A stretch of 6,327 bases of DNA, taken from the NCBI GenBank assembly GCA_024691665.1, contig JAILNJ010000075.1, positions 1-6,327 on the forward strand, in the 5' to 3' direction. The stretch comes from Gammaproteobacteria bacterium. Its GTDB lineage: Bacteria > Bacillota_I > Bacilli_A > Izemoplasmatales > UBA1188. Shown in pieces: positions 1-5,449 of this stretch; the first letter of the stretch is position 1; the number at the start of each line of letters is the position of its first letter. The notes beneath the pieces were generated by a model that saw only the letters and a list, made by a program, of their open reading frames with translations, did no database searches and was not told the origin of the DNA. The translations under genes and the position numbers were made by a program.

Positions 1-32
1 AAAAATATGTATAAGATTTAGCTTATTTATTA

Positions 33-38
33 TATAAT
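33..38 (+). promoter_or_regulatory. possible -10 box for nadK
   Basis: A perfect TATAAT lies about 40 bases upstream of the nadK start. I see no convincing -35 at 16-18 bp spacing (the hexamer there is TATAAG), and the surrounding sequence is very AT-rich, so chance occurrence is quite possible. The window begins only 32 bases further upstream. Confidence 0.3.
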
Positions 39-65
39 TAAAAGCGGTAAACAATATTAATAAAT

Positions 66-70
66 GAGGA
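66..70 (+). promoter_or_regulatory. ribosome binding site that sets the nadK start
   Basis: GAGGA sits 8 bases before the ATG at 79. An upstream in-frame ATG at 64 overlaps this Shine-Dalgarno sequence and has no such motif of its own. The ATG at 79 is therefore the better start, giving MDKKKILLLV, which begins directly with the first beta strand of the kinase fold. Confidence 0.75.
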
Positions 71-78
71 CATTTATT

Positions 79-954
79 ATGGATAAAAAGAAAATTCTAT
101 TACTAGTAAACACAAATAGGGATATCGACTGTAAGATAACTAAGATGGTTATCAATTATCTCAAGGATAAAAACACTGAGCTTTATAGCGAAAATAATAT
201 CTCATCCTTATTTGGTAACGTTAAAGAATATAATGGTGAAGATATATTTTTATGTATCATCATTGGTGGTGATGGCACAATGATGAGTTATGTCCAAAAA
301 TATAAAGAACATAACTTTAATATCTTTGGAATTAACGCAGGTAGAATTGGTTGTATCTATGATGGTACAGTAGATAACTATAAAGAAAAGTTAAATCTTA
401 TTTTAAAAGGTGAATACTTCATTGAAAAAAGAAATACCATTAAATGTACATTAAAGTTTAAAGACAAAGAACCTATTGAACATATTAGTTTTAATGAAAT
501 TACTTTAAACCGTGGTAATTACTCAAGACTACTTCATATCAATTTAATGATTAATGGAATACATAATACTCCATTCTACGCAGATGGTGTACTCGTTGCG
601 ACTACTACAGGAAGTACTGCCTATAACTTAAGCTGTAATGGCCCACTTCTTCTTCCTGAAGCTAAGAACTTTGTAATTACACCACTTTGTCCTCAATCAC
701 GTTTAGTGACATCACTAATCGTGAATGATAGTGACATCATTGATATCAATATTTCAAATATGAGAATTGATAGAAATAATGAAGGAAGTAAACCAGTTGT
801 ATTCATTGATGGATGCAATCGTTATGAGATTGATGAGAATACTAAACTCATCTTAACTAAGAGTAATTATTCTCTAAACATCATAAGAACTGATAAAAAC
901 TCTTCTTTATATGAACCAGTAATTAAGGTAAGTCAATCAACCACTGACTTATAA
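79..954 (+). CDS. nadK: NAD kinase
   Basis: This cytosolic enzyme phosphorylates NAD+ to NADP+ using ATP or polyphosphate, and is the only de novo source of NADP+. The protein is 291 aa, normal for bacterial NadK. Family motifs are visible in order: the diacylglycerol-kinase-like GGDGT at residues 63-67, followed by a GINAGRIG segment at about 84-91 where most homologues have GxNxGxLGF; the NE pair (N139, E140) of the NAD-binding motif; and the conserved YADG...TTTGSTAY block (167-182), followed by the TPLCPQS segment typical of the family's C-terminal beta-sandwich. The start at 79 rather than 64 is chosen from RBS spacing. No terminator is seen in the 70 bases before nfnA, so read-through into the NADP-reducing Nfn genes is plausible. 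Substrate choice (ATP or polyphosphate) cannot be read from the sequence. Confidence 0.95.
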   Translation: MDKKKILLLVNTNRDIDCKITKMVINYLKDKNTELYSENNISSLFGNVKEYNGEDIFLCIIIGGDGTMMSYVQKYKEHNFNIFGINAGRIGCIYDGTVDNYKEKLNLILKGEYFIEKRNTIKCTLKFKDKEPIEHISFNEITLNRGNYSRLLHINLMINGIHNTPFYADGVLVATTTGSTAYNLSCNGPLLLPEAKNFVITPLCPQSRLVTSLIVNDSDIIDINISNMRIDRNNEGSKPVVFIDGCNRYEIDENTKLILTKSNYSLNIIRTDKNSSLYEPVIKVSQSTTDL

Positions 955-967
955 TTCATAAAAATAA

Positions 968-998
968 TTGGTGCAAAAATTAAAATTATATATATAAT
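968..998 (+). promoter_or_regulatory. possible promoter of nfnAB
   Basis: TTGGTG (968-973) could act as a -35. It is followed after 17 bp by TATATA (991-996), or after 19 bp by TATAAT (993-998). This lies about 30 bases ahead of the nfnA start, and the nfnA RBS GGAGG is at 1010-1014. The region is nearly pure A/T, so exact boxes are uncertain. An internal promoter would allow nfnAB to be expressed more strongly than nadK. Confidence 0.4.
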
Positions 999-1024
999 AT
1001 ATACCGTATGGAGGAAATTAATAA

Positions 1025-1912
1025 ATGTATCGTATTATTAAGAAAAGACAATTAACAGACGTTATCTATTTAATGGATATCGAAGCTCCATTAGTTGCTA
1101 AGAGCGGATTACCTGGTCAATTCGTTATTACAATTAATACAGAAAAGGGCGAAAGAATTCCTTTAACTATTTGTGATTTAGACAAAGAAAAAGGAACAGT
1201 TACTATCGTTTTCCAAACTGTTGGTGCATCTACACTTGAACTTGCAGCTATGAATGAAGGCGATGAATTATTTGGTTTTGTAGGACCCCTTGGAAAAGCT
1301 TCTGATTTAATCGAAATGAGTGATGCTGAACTCAAAGAAAAGAAAGTTATATTCATCGCTGGCGGTGTTGGAAGTGCTCCAGTATATCCACAAGCTAAAT
1401 GGATGCATGAACATGGATATAAATGTGATGTTATCCTTGGTGCAAGAAGTAAAAACATTATCATCCTTGAAGATGAATTAAGAAAGGTTTGTGATAATTT
1501 ATACGTTTGTACTGATGATGGAAGTTATGGTTTCAAAGGTAATGTTTGCGACATGTTAAAGGAAGTTATTAACAAAGAAGGCAAATCTTACAACCACTGC
1601 GTATGTATTGGTCCAATGATCATGATGAAGTTCGCATGCTTATTAACTAAACAATTAGGTATCAAGACTATAGTATCTTTAAACCCAATTATGGTTGATG
1701 GTACTGGTATGTGTGGTGCTTGCCGTGTACTTGTAGACGGTAAAGTTAAGTTCGCATGTGTTGATGGTCCAGAATTCGATGGTCACTTAGTTGACTTCGA
1801 CGGCGCAATGAAACGTCAAAGAATATATGCTACTGAAGAAGGTAGAGCTAAATTAAGATTTGAAGAAGGTGCAACTCATCACGGAGGTTGCGGCCATTGC
1901 GGAGGTAAATAA
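1025..1912 (+). CDS. nfnA: NADH-dependent reduced ferredoxin:NADP+ oxidoreductase, small subunit NfnA
   Basis: This is the small subunit of the cytosolic flavin-based electron-bifurcating complex NfnAB (also called NfnSL). The complex couples reduced ferredoxin plus NADH to formation of two NADPH, reversibly. The protein is 295 aa and belongs to the ferredoxin-NADP reductase/PyrK-like family. Visible elements are the flavin-binding RIPLTI segment (44-49), the NAD(H)-binding Rossmann glycine motif IAGGVGSAPVYP, and a C-terminal [2Fe-2S] site D225-x4-C230-x2-C233-x11-C245. The Asp plus three Cys ligand pattern matches what is known for Nfn. The protein ends in an unusual Gly/His/Cys tail (HHGGCGHCGGK, 285-295). 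The RBS GGAGG (1010-1014) is 10 bases before ATG. The next gene starts one base after this stop, and its RBS lies inside the last codons. PyrK was considered, but the immediate nfnB partner settles the assignment. Confidence 0.92.
   Translation: MYRIIKKRQLTDVIYLMDIEAPLVAKSGLPGQFVITINTEKGERIPLTICDLDKEKGTVTIVFQTVGASTLELAAMNEGDELFGFVGPLGKASDLIEMSDAELKEKKVIFIAGGVGSAPVYPQAKWMHEHGYKCDVILGARSKNIIILEDELRKVCDNLYVCTDDGSYGFKGNVCDMLKEVINKEGKSYNHCVCIGPMIMMKFACLLTKQLGIKTIVSLNPIMVDGTGMCGACRVLVDGKVKFACVDGPEFDGHLVDFDGAMKRQRIYATEEGRAKLRFEEGATHHGGCGHCGGK
1901..1905 (+). promoter_or_regulatory. nfnB ribosome binding site inside the nfnA 3' end
   Basis: GGAGG is formed by Gly293-Gly294 codons of nfnA and lies 8 bases before the nfnB ATG at 1914. 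It favours 1914 over the upstream in-frame ATG at 1860, and it suggests translational coupling of the two subunits. Confidence 0.8.
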
Positions 1913-1913
1913 G

Positions 1914-3296
1914 ATGGATAGAATGAAAAGAACTCCTATTAGAGAACAAGATCCAAAAGTAAGAGCTACTAACTTTGATGAAGTATGCTTAGGTTACAAT
2001 GAGGAAGAAGCCGTTCAAGAGGCTCAAAGATGTTTAACTTGTAAGAACCCACAATGCGTTAAGGGTTGTCCAGTAAACATTAACATTCCTGCATTTATCG
2101 CTCAACTTAAAGAAAAGAATTTCGAAGGCGCTGCTAAAGAAATTGCTAAATATAGTGCACTTCCTGCAGTATGTGGCCGTGTATGTCCACAAGAAACTCA
2201 ATGTGAAGGTAAATGTGTACTAGGTATTAAAGGTGAACCAGTATCTATTGGTAAACTTGAAAGATTCACAGCTGACTGGAGCAATGAAAACAATATTAAA
2301 CTTGCTGAAGTTGAACCAGCTAATGGTAAAAAGGTTGCTGTTATCGGTGCTGGACCTGCTGGTCTTACTTGTGCTGGTGATTTAGCTAAGAAAGGTTATG
2401 CAGTTACTATCTTTGAAGCTTTACATAAAGCTGGTGGCGTATTAGTTTACGGTATTCCTGAATTCCGTCTACCTAAAGATAAAGTAGTTGCTAAAGAAGT
2501 TGAAAACATCAAGAAACTTGGTGTTAAGATCGAAACTAACGTAATTATCGGTAAGACTATTACTATTGATGAATTATTTGAAGAAGGTTATGACGCTATC
2601 TTCATTGGTTCTGGTGCTGGTCTTCCTAAGTTTATGAATATCCCTGGTGAAACAGCTAACGGCGTATTAAGTGCTAACGAATTCTTAACACGTGTAAACT
2701 TAATGAAGGGTTTCAAAGAAGAATATGACACACCTATTCATGTAGGTAAGAAAGTTGTAGTAGTTGGTGGCGGTAACGTTGCTATGGATGCTGTTAGAAC
2801 TAGTTTAAGACTTGGTGCTGAAGCTACTATCGTTTATCGTCGTGGTATGGAAGAACTTCCAGCTAGAGCTGAAGAAATCCATCATGCTAAAGAGGAAGGC
2901 GTTATCTTTAATACATTAACTAACCCAACTGAAATCTTAGTAGATGATCAAGGTAATGTTACTGGTATCAAATGCGTTAAGATGGAACTTGGTGAACCAG
3001 ATGCTTCTGGAAGAAGAAAACCTGTTGTAGTTCCAAACAGTGAATTCGTAATTGATTGCGATATGGTTATTATGAGTTTAGGTACTTCTCCTAACCCACT
3101 AATCTCTTCTTCTACTAAGGGACTTGAAACTAACGCTCACGGTTGCTTAATCGCTCAAGATGAAACAGGATTAACAACTAGAGAAAACGTATATGCAGGT
3201 GGTGACGCTGTTACTGGTGCTGCTACAGTTATCCTAGCTATGGGTGCTGGTAAGCATGCTGCTGCTGCTATTGACGCAAAATTAAGCAATAAATAG
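1914..3296 (+). CDS. nfnB: NADH-dependent reduced ferredoxin:NADP+ oxidoreductase, large subunit NfnB
   Basis: This is the large, NADP(H)- and ferredoxin-facing subunit of NfnAB. It carries the FAD where bifurcation takes place in characterised homologues. The protein is 460 aa, about the usual size. The N-terminal GltD-type domain supplies cysteines for two [4Fe-4S] clusters: C40-x2-C43-x4-C48-x3-C52 and C87-x3-C91-x5-C97-x3-C101. The FAD Rossmann motif GAGPAG is at 145-150 and the NADP motif GGGNVAMD at 285-292. YRR at 308-310 fits recognition of the NADP 2'-phosphate. A C-terminal GGDAVTGAATVILAMGAGKHAA block contacts FAD. The same fold is the small subunit of NADPH glutamate synthase, but there is no large glutamate synthase gene here and the partner is nfnA. 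It starts one base after nfnA and ends just before a terminator. The GGT/GCT-rich codon use suggests strong expression (inference). Confidence 0.93.
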   Translation: MDRMKRTPIREQDPKVRATNFDEVCLGYNEEEAVQEAQRCLTCKNPQCVKGCPVNINIPAFIAQLKEKNFEGAAKEIAKYSALPAVCGRVCPQETQCEGKCVLGIKGEPVSIGKLERFTADWSNENNIKLAEVEPANGKKVAVIGAGPAGLTCAGDLAKKGYAVTIFEALHKAGGVLVYGIPEFRLPKDKVVAKEVENIKKLGVKIETNVIIGKTITIDELFEEGYDAIFIGSGAGLPKFMNIPGETANGVLSANEFLTRVNLMKGFKEEYDTPIHVGKKVVVVGGGNVAMDAVRTSLRLGAEATIVYRRGMEELPARAEEIHHAKEEGVIFNTLTNPTEILVDDQGNVTGIKCVKMELGEPDASGRRKPVVVPNSEFVIDCDMVIMSLGTSPNPLISSSTKGLETNAHGCLIAQDETGLTTRENVYAGGDAVTGAATVILAMGAGKHAAAAIDAKLSNK

Positions 3297-3305
3297 ATAA
3301 TAAAT

Positions 3306-3339
3306 AAAAAGGATTAGCCGATTGACTAATCCTTTTTTT
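3306..3339 (+). terminator. intrinsic terminator after nfnB
   Basis: GGATTAG (3311-3317) pairs with CTAATCC (3326-3332), with an 8-base loop, followed by seven T. The five A before the stem pair with the T run and make the hairpin potentially bidirectional. It lies 10 bases past the nfnB stop. Confidence 0.85.
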
Positions 3340-3343
3340 GTAC

Positions 3344-3374
3344 AAAAAAACACTGGAATAATCCAGTGCTTTTT
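3344..3374 (-). terminator. intrinsic terminator of the SDR gene
   Basis: CACTGGA (3351-3357) pairs with TCCAGTG (3362-3368) around a 4-base loop. Read on the - strand the hairpin is followed by seven T, and it lies about 15 bases past the SDR stop. On the + strand it is followed by C then five T, so it can also back up the nfnB terminator at this convergent junction. Confidence 0.8.
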
Positions 3375-3388
3375 CTTTTTTTAATTAA

Positions 3389-4174
3389 TTATACGCAAGT
3401 GTAACCGCCATCAACTGCGATAGCTTGGCCAGTTACATAGCTTGATTCTTCTGCACCTAAGAAGATAGCTACAGAATTGAGTTCACCTTCATGACCATAT
3501 CTTTGCATAGGAACTGTTCTCTTTGCAAATTCTTGGAAGTATTCAGTGTTTAATGTGTCTGTTGTAAGTTCAGTATAGAAATATCCTGGGCAGATTGCAT
3601 TAACTGTGATTCCTTGTGGAGCAAGTTCAGCAGCAGCGCCTCTAGTGAAATTAACAACAGCACCCTTAGTTGTATGATATGCGATAGTTGGAAGAGCTGT
3701 GTTTCCTACTAATCCATAAATAGATGCAATGTTAATTACTCTACCATAATTTTGTTTACCAGCAGCGATTTGCTTCTTCATGAAGTTAACGAAAGCTTGA
3801 GTAACTGCGAAAACACTAGTTAAATCAAGATTTAAAGTGAAATCCCAATCTTCTCTCTTATAATCAACGAGTGGAGTACCAGTACCTTTTTCTCCTCCTG
3901 CATCATTGATAATAACTTCGCAGTGACCGAATACTTTTTCTACTTCTGCTACTGCATTAGCGATAGATTCAGAAGATGTAACATCACATGCAACAGGAAG
4001 TACTTTAACACCGTATTTAGCTTCCCATTCTTTTGCAGATGCTTCGAGTCTTTCTACACGTCTTGCAAGTAATACTAAGTTAGCATGGCATTTAGCGAAA
4101 CCTTCAGCCATTTGTTTACCAAGACCTGATGATGCACCTGTAATAGCAACAACTTTATTTGAATAATCAAACAT
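3389..4174 (-). CDS. short-chain dehydrogenase/reductase (SDR) family oxidoreductase
   Basis: This is a classical SDR of 261 aa, predicted to be cytosolic and to reduce or oxidise a carbonyl/alcohol with NAD(P)H. Visible elements are the cofactor motif TGASSGLG (12-19), ARR at 37-39 after the second beta strand (basic residues suggesting NADP(H) preference), CDV at 63-65, NDAG at 90-93 where NNAG is usual, catalytic S151, Y166-x3-K170, the PG turn at 196-197, and a C-terminal VDGG. The position that usually holds the fourth catalytic residue (Asn in VNLT) appears to be D117 in NLDLT. Some gluconate 5-dehydrogenase-type SDRs also carry Asp there, so this is not proof of inactivity. The substrate is unknown. 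3-oxoacyl-ACP reductase (fabG) is a possible automatic name, but no fatty acid genes are nearby. The RBS AAGGAG (4185-4190) is 10 bases before ATG. The gene has its own promoter and terminator. Confidence 0.9.
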   Translation of the reverse strand: MFDYSNKVVAITGASSGLGKQMAEGFAKCHANLVLLARRVERLEASAKEWEAKYGVKVLPVACDVTSSESIANAVAEVEKVFGHCEVIINDAGGEKGTGTPLVDYKREDWDFTLNLDLTSVFAVTQAFVNFMKKQIAAGKQNYGRVINIASIYGLVGNTALPTIAYHTTKGAVVNFTRGAAAELAPQGITVNAICPGYFYTELTTDTLNTEYFQEFAKRTVPMQRYGHEGELNSVAIFLGAEESSYVTGQAIAVDGGYTCV

Positions 4175-4225
4175 AACAATTAATCTCCTTTTTTTATTTA
4201 ATTATTTGCCTTTCAGCCAAAAAGC

Positions 4226-4255
4226 ATTATATCACATATATTAGTATTTTGTAAA
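4226..4255 (-). promoter_or_regulatory. promoter of the SDR gene
   Basis: On the - strand, TTTACA (positions 4255-4250) is followed by an 18-bp spacer and a perfect TATAAT (4231-4226) preceded by TG-A, an extended -10. The predicted start of transcription is near 4219, giving a leader of about 45 bases. The -35 lies inside an inverted repeat (see operator entry). Confidence 0.7.
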
Positions 4256-4261
4256 ATACTA
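4242..4261. promoter_or_regulatory. candidate operator, 9+9 bp inverted repeat
   Basis: TAGTATTTT (4242-4250) and AAAATACTA (4253-4261) are perfect reverse complements separated by GT. The 20-bp element covers the -35 of the SDR promoter, so a dimeric protein bound here would block RNA polymerase. The regulator is unknown. The MarR-type protein encoded at 5450-5890 is a local candidate only by proximity. Confidence 0.55.
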
Positions 4262-4287
4262 CAATCAAGAAATCATATATAAAATAA

Positions 4288-4310
4288 TATAATATTGTTA
4301 GATAGAAGGA
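4288..4310 (+). promoter_or_regulatory. possible divergent + strand -10 and RBS
   Basis: A perfect TATAAT (4288-4293) is followed by AGAAGGA (4304-4310), 7 bases before an ATG at 4318. No good -35 is visible at the right spacing. If used, a + strand transcript would begin near 4300, diverging from the SDR promoter and meeting the hairpin at 4366-4403. The reading frame from 4318 is an unrecognised sequence that runs into the inverted oxidoreductase fragment. Confidence 0.3.
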
Positions 4311-4365
4311 ACTTAATATGTTTATTCTGATATCTAAAAATAAGTTAATACAATTGCATTTATTA

Positions 4366-4403
4366 AAGTCTTACTCTGACAAAAGGAGTAAGACTTATTT
4401 TTT
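4366..4403 (+). terminator. strong hairpin with T run, intrinsic terminator
   Basis: AAGTCTTACTC (4366-4376) and GAGTAAGACTT (4386-4396) form a perfect 11-bp stem with a 9-base loop, followed by A and six T on the + strand. On the - strand the following sequence is TTTAATAAAT, a weaker tail. It could still end the leftward operon, but the better orientation is +, where no recognised gene precedes it. It lies in the roughly 200-base gene-free stretch 4262-4461. Confidence 0.6.
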
Positions 4404-4458
4404 AGAAAAATACTTAAGTATCCTTAAAAAACTCCCTAGTAACTCTGTTCGTTTAAAA

Positions 4459-4560
4459 CGGACTAGTGTTAAAAATATCTATGCATCAGGAGATGTAATT
4501 GATAAGAAGATTCCTAAGTTAACTCCAACTGCTGAATTTGAATCTAATTATATCACCTGA
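4459..4560 (+). pseudogene. inverted fragment of a disulfide oxidoreductase gene
   Basis: Read on the + strand, these codons give RTSVKNIYASGDVIDKKI followed by PKLTPTAEFESNYIT, then TGA. This is the standard continuation of the pyridine-nucleotide-disulfide oxidoreductase family after the second FAD-binding motif (ASGD). The - strand gene that begins at 5448 is exactly missing this part. The fragment is open upstream to an ATG at 4318 (an 80-aa reading frame with a fair RBS), but residues 1-47 of that frame are not recognisable and contain a terminator hairpin, so I do not regard it as a functional gene. It starts with a second copy of the RTSVKNIYASGD coding sequence and ends at the mirror copy in the - strand gene. 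It is a displaced, inverted piece rather than an independent gene. Confidence 0.75.
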
Positions 4561-4584
4561 TGCATAGATATTTTTAACACTAGT
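4462..4584. repeat. 29-bp perfect inverted repeat around an inverted coding core
   Basis: The left arm 4462-4490 is identical to the reverse complement of the right arm 4556-4584. Allowing two mismatches (4491/4555 and 4495/4551), the arms extend to 39 bp each (4462-4500 and 4546-4584) with a 45-bp unique core. Both arms encode TSVKNIYASG in their own orientation. The outer flanks diverge at once: the preceding Arg codon is CGG on the left and AGA on the right. In RNA from either strand this would fold into a very long stem-loop. Confidence 0.95.
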
Positions 4585-5448
4585 TCTTAGATGATCATCA
4601 ACTTTAATACCGCGAGCTGAATATTCAATACCAAGACTTTCTAAATTTAAGTTATCAGCGTTAGCCTTTCTTCCTACCGCAATTAATACATAATTAGTAT
4701 TAATTACGTCACCTTCTTTAGTCTTTAATACATATTCATTTTCATTAACCTTTTCAAGTGATGAAACATGTTTATTAAAGAGGAAGTTAGCGCCTTGAGC
4801 TTTCATTTTATTAACTACTTCATCAACGTATTTAGCGTTATATTGATTTAGCGCTCTATCGGCTAAATCAATAATATCAACCTTTTTACCGAGTGATAAA
4901 GCGATAGATGCGAATTCCATACCAATGATTCCGGCACCTACGAATGTAACATGTTCTGGGATTTCATCAAGTGATAAGAAATCTCTTGAATCTTTGAAGA
5001 ATTCTTTTCCAGGAATTTCTAGTGGAACATAGTTTTGTCCAGTACCGATTACAAAGTAATCAGCTTGGTATTTTGTACCAGCTACATCTACTGTATGAGC
5101 ATCAACGAATTTAGCTTCTCCTCTTAATACATCAAAACCAAATTGTTTAAAGAGTCCATCTAATGCAGTAGGCATAAATCCAATATAATTCTTCTTATAT
5201 TGCATTAATTGATTCCAATTAATTTTTGCAGGTTTTTCTAAACCAATATTTTGATATCTATCTAAAGATTCTTTAAGTTCAATAGGTGAATCGAGTAAGA
5301 TCTTAGCATCACAGCCATAATTAGTACATGTACCACCAAGTAAATCTCTTTCAACTAAAGCTACTTTCTTTCCTTGAAACTTAAGGATTAATGCACCATG
5401 CCAACATGAGTGTCCACTACCAATGAATATAACATCATATTTTTCCAT
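4519..5448 (-). CDS. NAD(P)/FAD-dependent disulfide oxidoreductase, C-terminally truncated
   Basis: This is a class I pyridine-nucleotide-disulfide oxidoreductase (dihydrolipoamide dehydrogenase / glutathione reductase / mercuric reductase superfamily). It uses FAD, NAD(P)H and a redox disulfide. Elements seen, numbered from the ATG at 5448, are the FAD motif GSGHSCWHGA (10-19), redox cysteines C41 and C46 in GGTCTNYGCDAK, the NAD(P) motif GAGIIG (171-176), and the second FAD motif ASGD (296-299). The protein is only 309 aa where the family has about 440-460. After ASGD it runs through about ten unrelated residues (IIRFKFSSWS) to a TAA, because the DNA there is inverted. The whole C-terminal dimerisation domain, which supplies the catalytic His-Glu pair, is absent, so it is probably non-functional or at least altered. 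The RBS CTCCTT on + (5459-5464) is 10 bases from ATG 5448 and too close to the in-frame ATG at 5457. The gene starts one base after the marR stop. Its natural substrate is unknown. Confidence 0.85.
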   Translation of the reverse strand: MEKYDVIFIGSGHSCWHGALILKFQGKKVALVERDLLGGTCTNYGCDAKILLDSPIELKESLDRYQNIGLEKPAKINWNQLMQYKKNYIGFMPTALDGLFKQFGFDVLRGEAKFVDAHTVDVAGTKYQADYFVIGTGQNYVPLEIPGKEFFKDSRDFLSLDEIPEHVTFVGAGIIGMEFASIALSLGKKVDIIDLADRALNQYNAKYVDEVVNKMKAQGANFLFNKHVSSLEKVNENEYVLKTKEGDVINTNYVLIAVGRKANADNLNLESLGIEYSARGIKVDDHLRTSVKNIYASGDIIRFKFSSWS

Positions 5449-5449
5449 A

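Noticed and set aside
64..78. Upstream in-frame ATG for nadK
   Set aside because: It overlaps the GAGGA ribosome binding site that is well spaced for the ATG at 79.
985..998. 14-bp palindrome ATTATATATATAAT as an operator
   Set aside because: It is pure alternating A/T in an AT-rich intergenic region, likely by chance. It overlaps the promoter -10 instead.
1117..1464. 115-aa open frame on the - strand inside nfnA
   Set aside because: It lies antisense to a strongly supported gene, has no family features, and its composition is that of a mirrored coding frame.
1025..1912. Dihydroorotate dehydrogenase electron transfer subunit (pyrK)
   Set aside because: It is the same superfamily, but no pyrimidine genes are nearby, and the Asp-plus-three-Cys cluster motif and the adjacent nfnB fit NfnA.
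1860..1913. Upstream in-frame ATG for nfnB
   Set aside because: The extra residues overlap the nfnA 3' end and are not family-like. GGAGG at 1901-1905 points to the ATG at 1914, where the NfnB N-terminus begins.
1914..3296. Glutamate synthase small chain (gltD)
   Set aside because: The fold is shared, but no glutamate synthase large subunit is present and the gene is coupled to nfnA.
4410..4421. 12-bp palindrome ATACTTAAGTAT
   Set aside because: It has no loop, no T run and no promoter next to it. Short AT-rich palindromes are expected by chance here.
4318..4560. 80-aa + strand reading frame as a real gene
   Set aside because: Its first half is unrecognisable and spans a terminator hairpin, and its second half is an inverted fragment of the neighbouring oxidoreductase.
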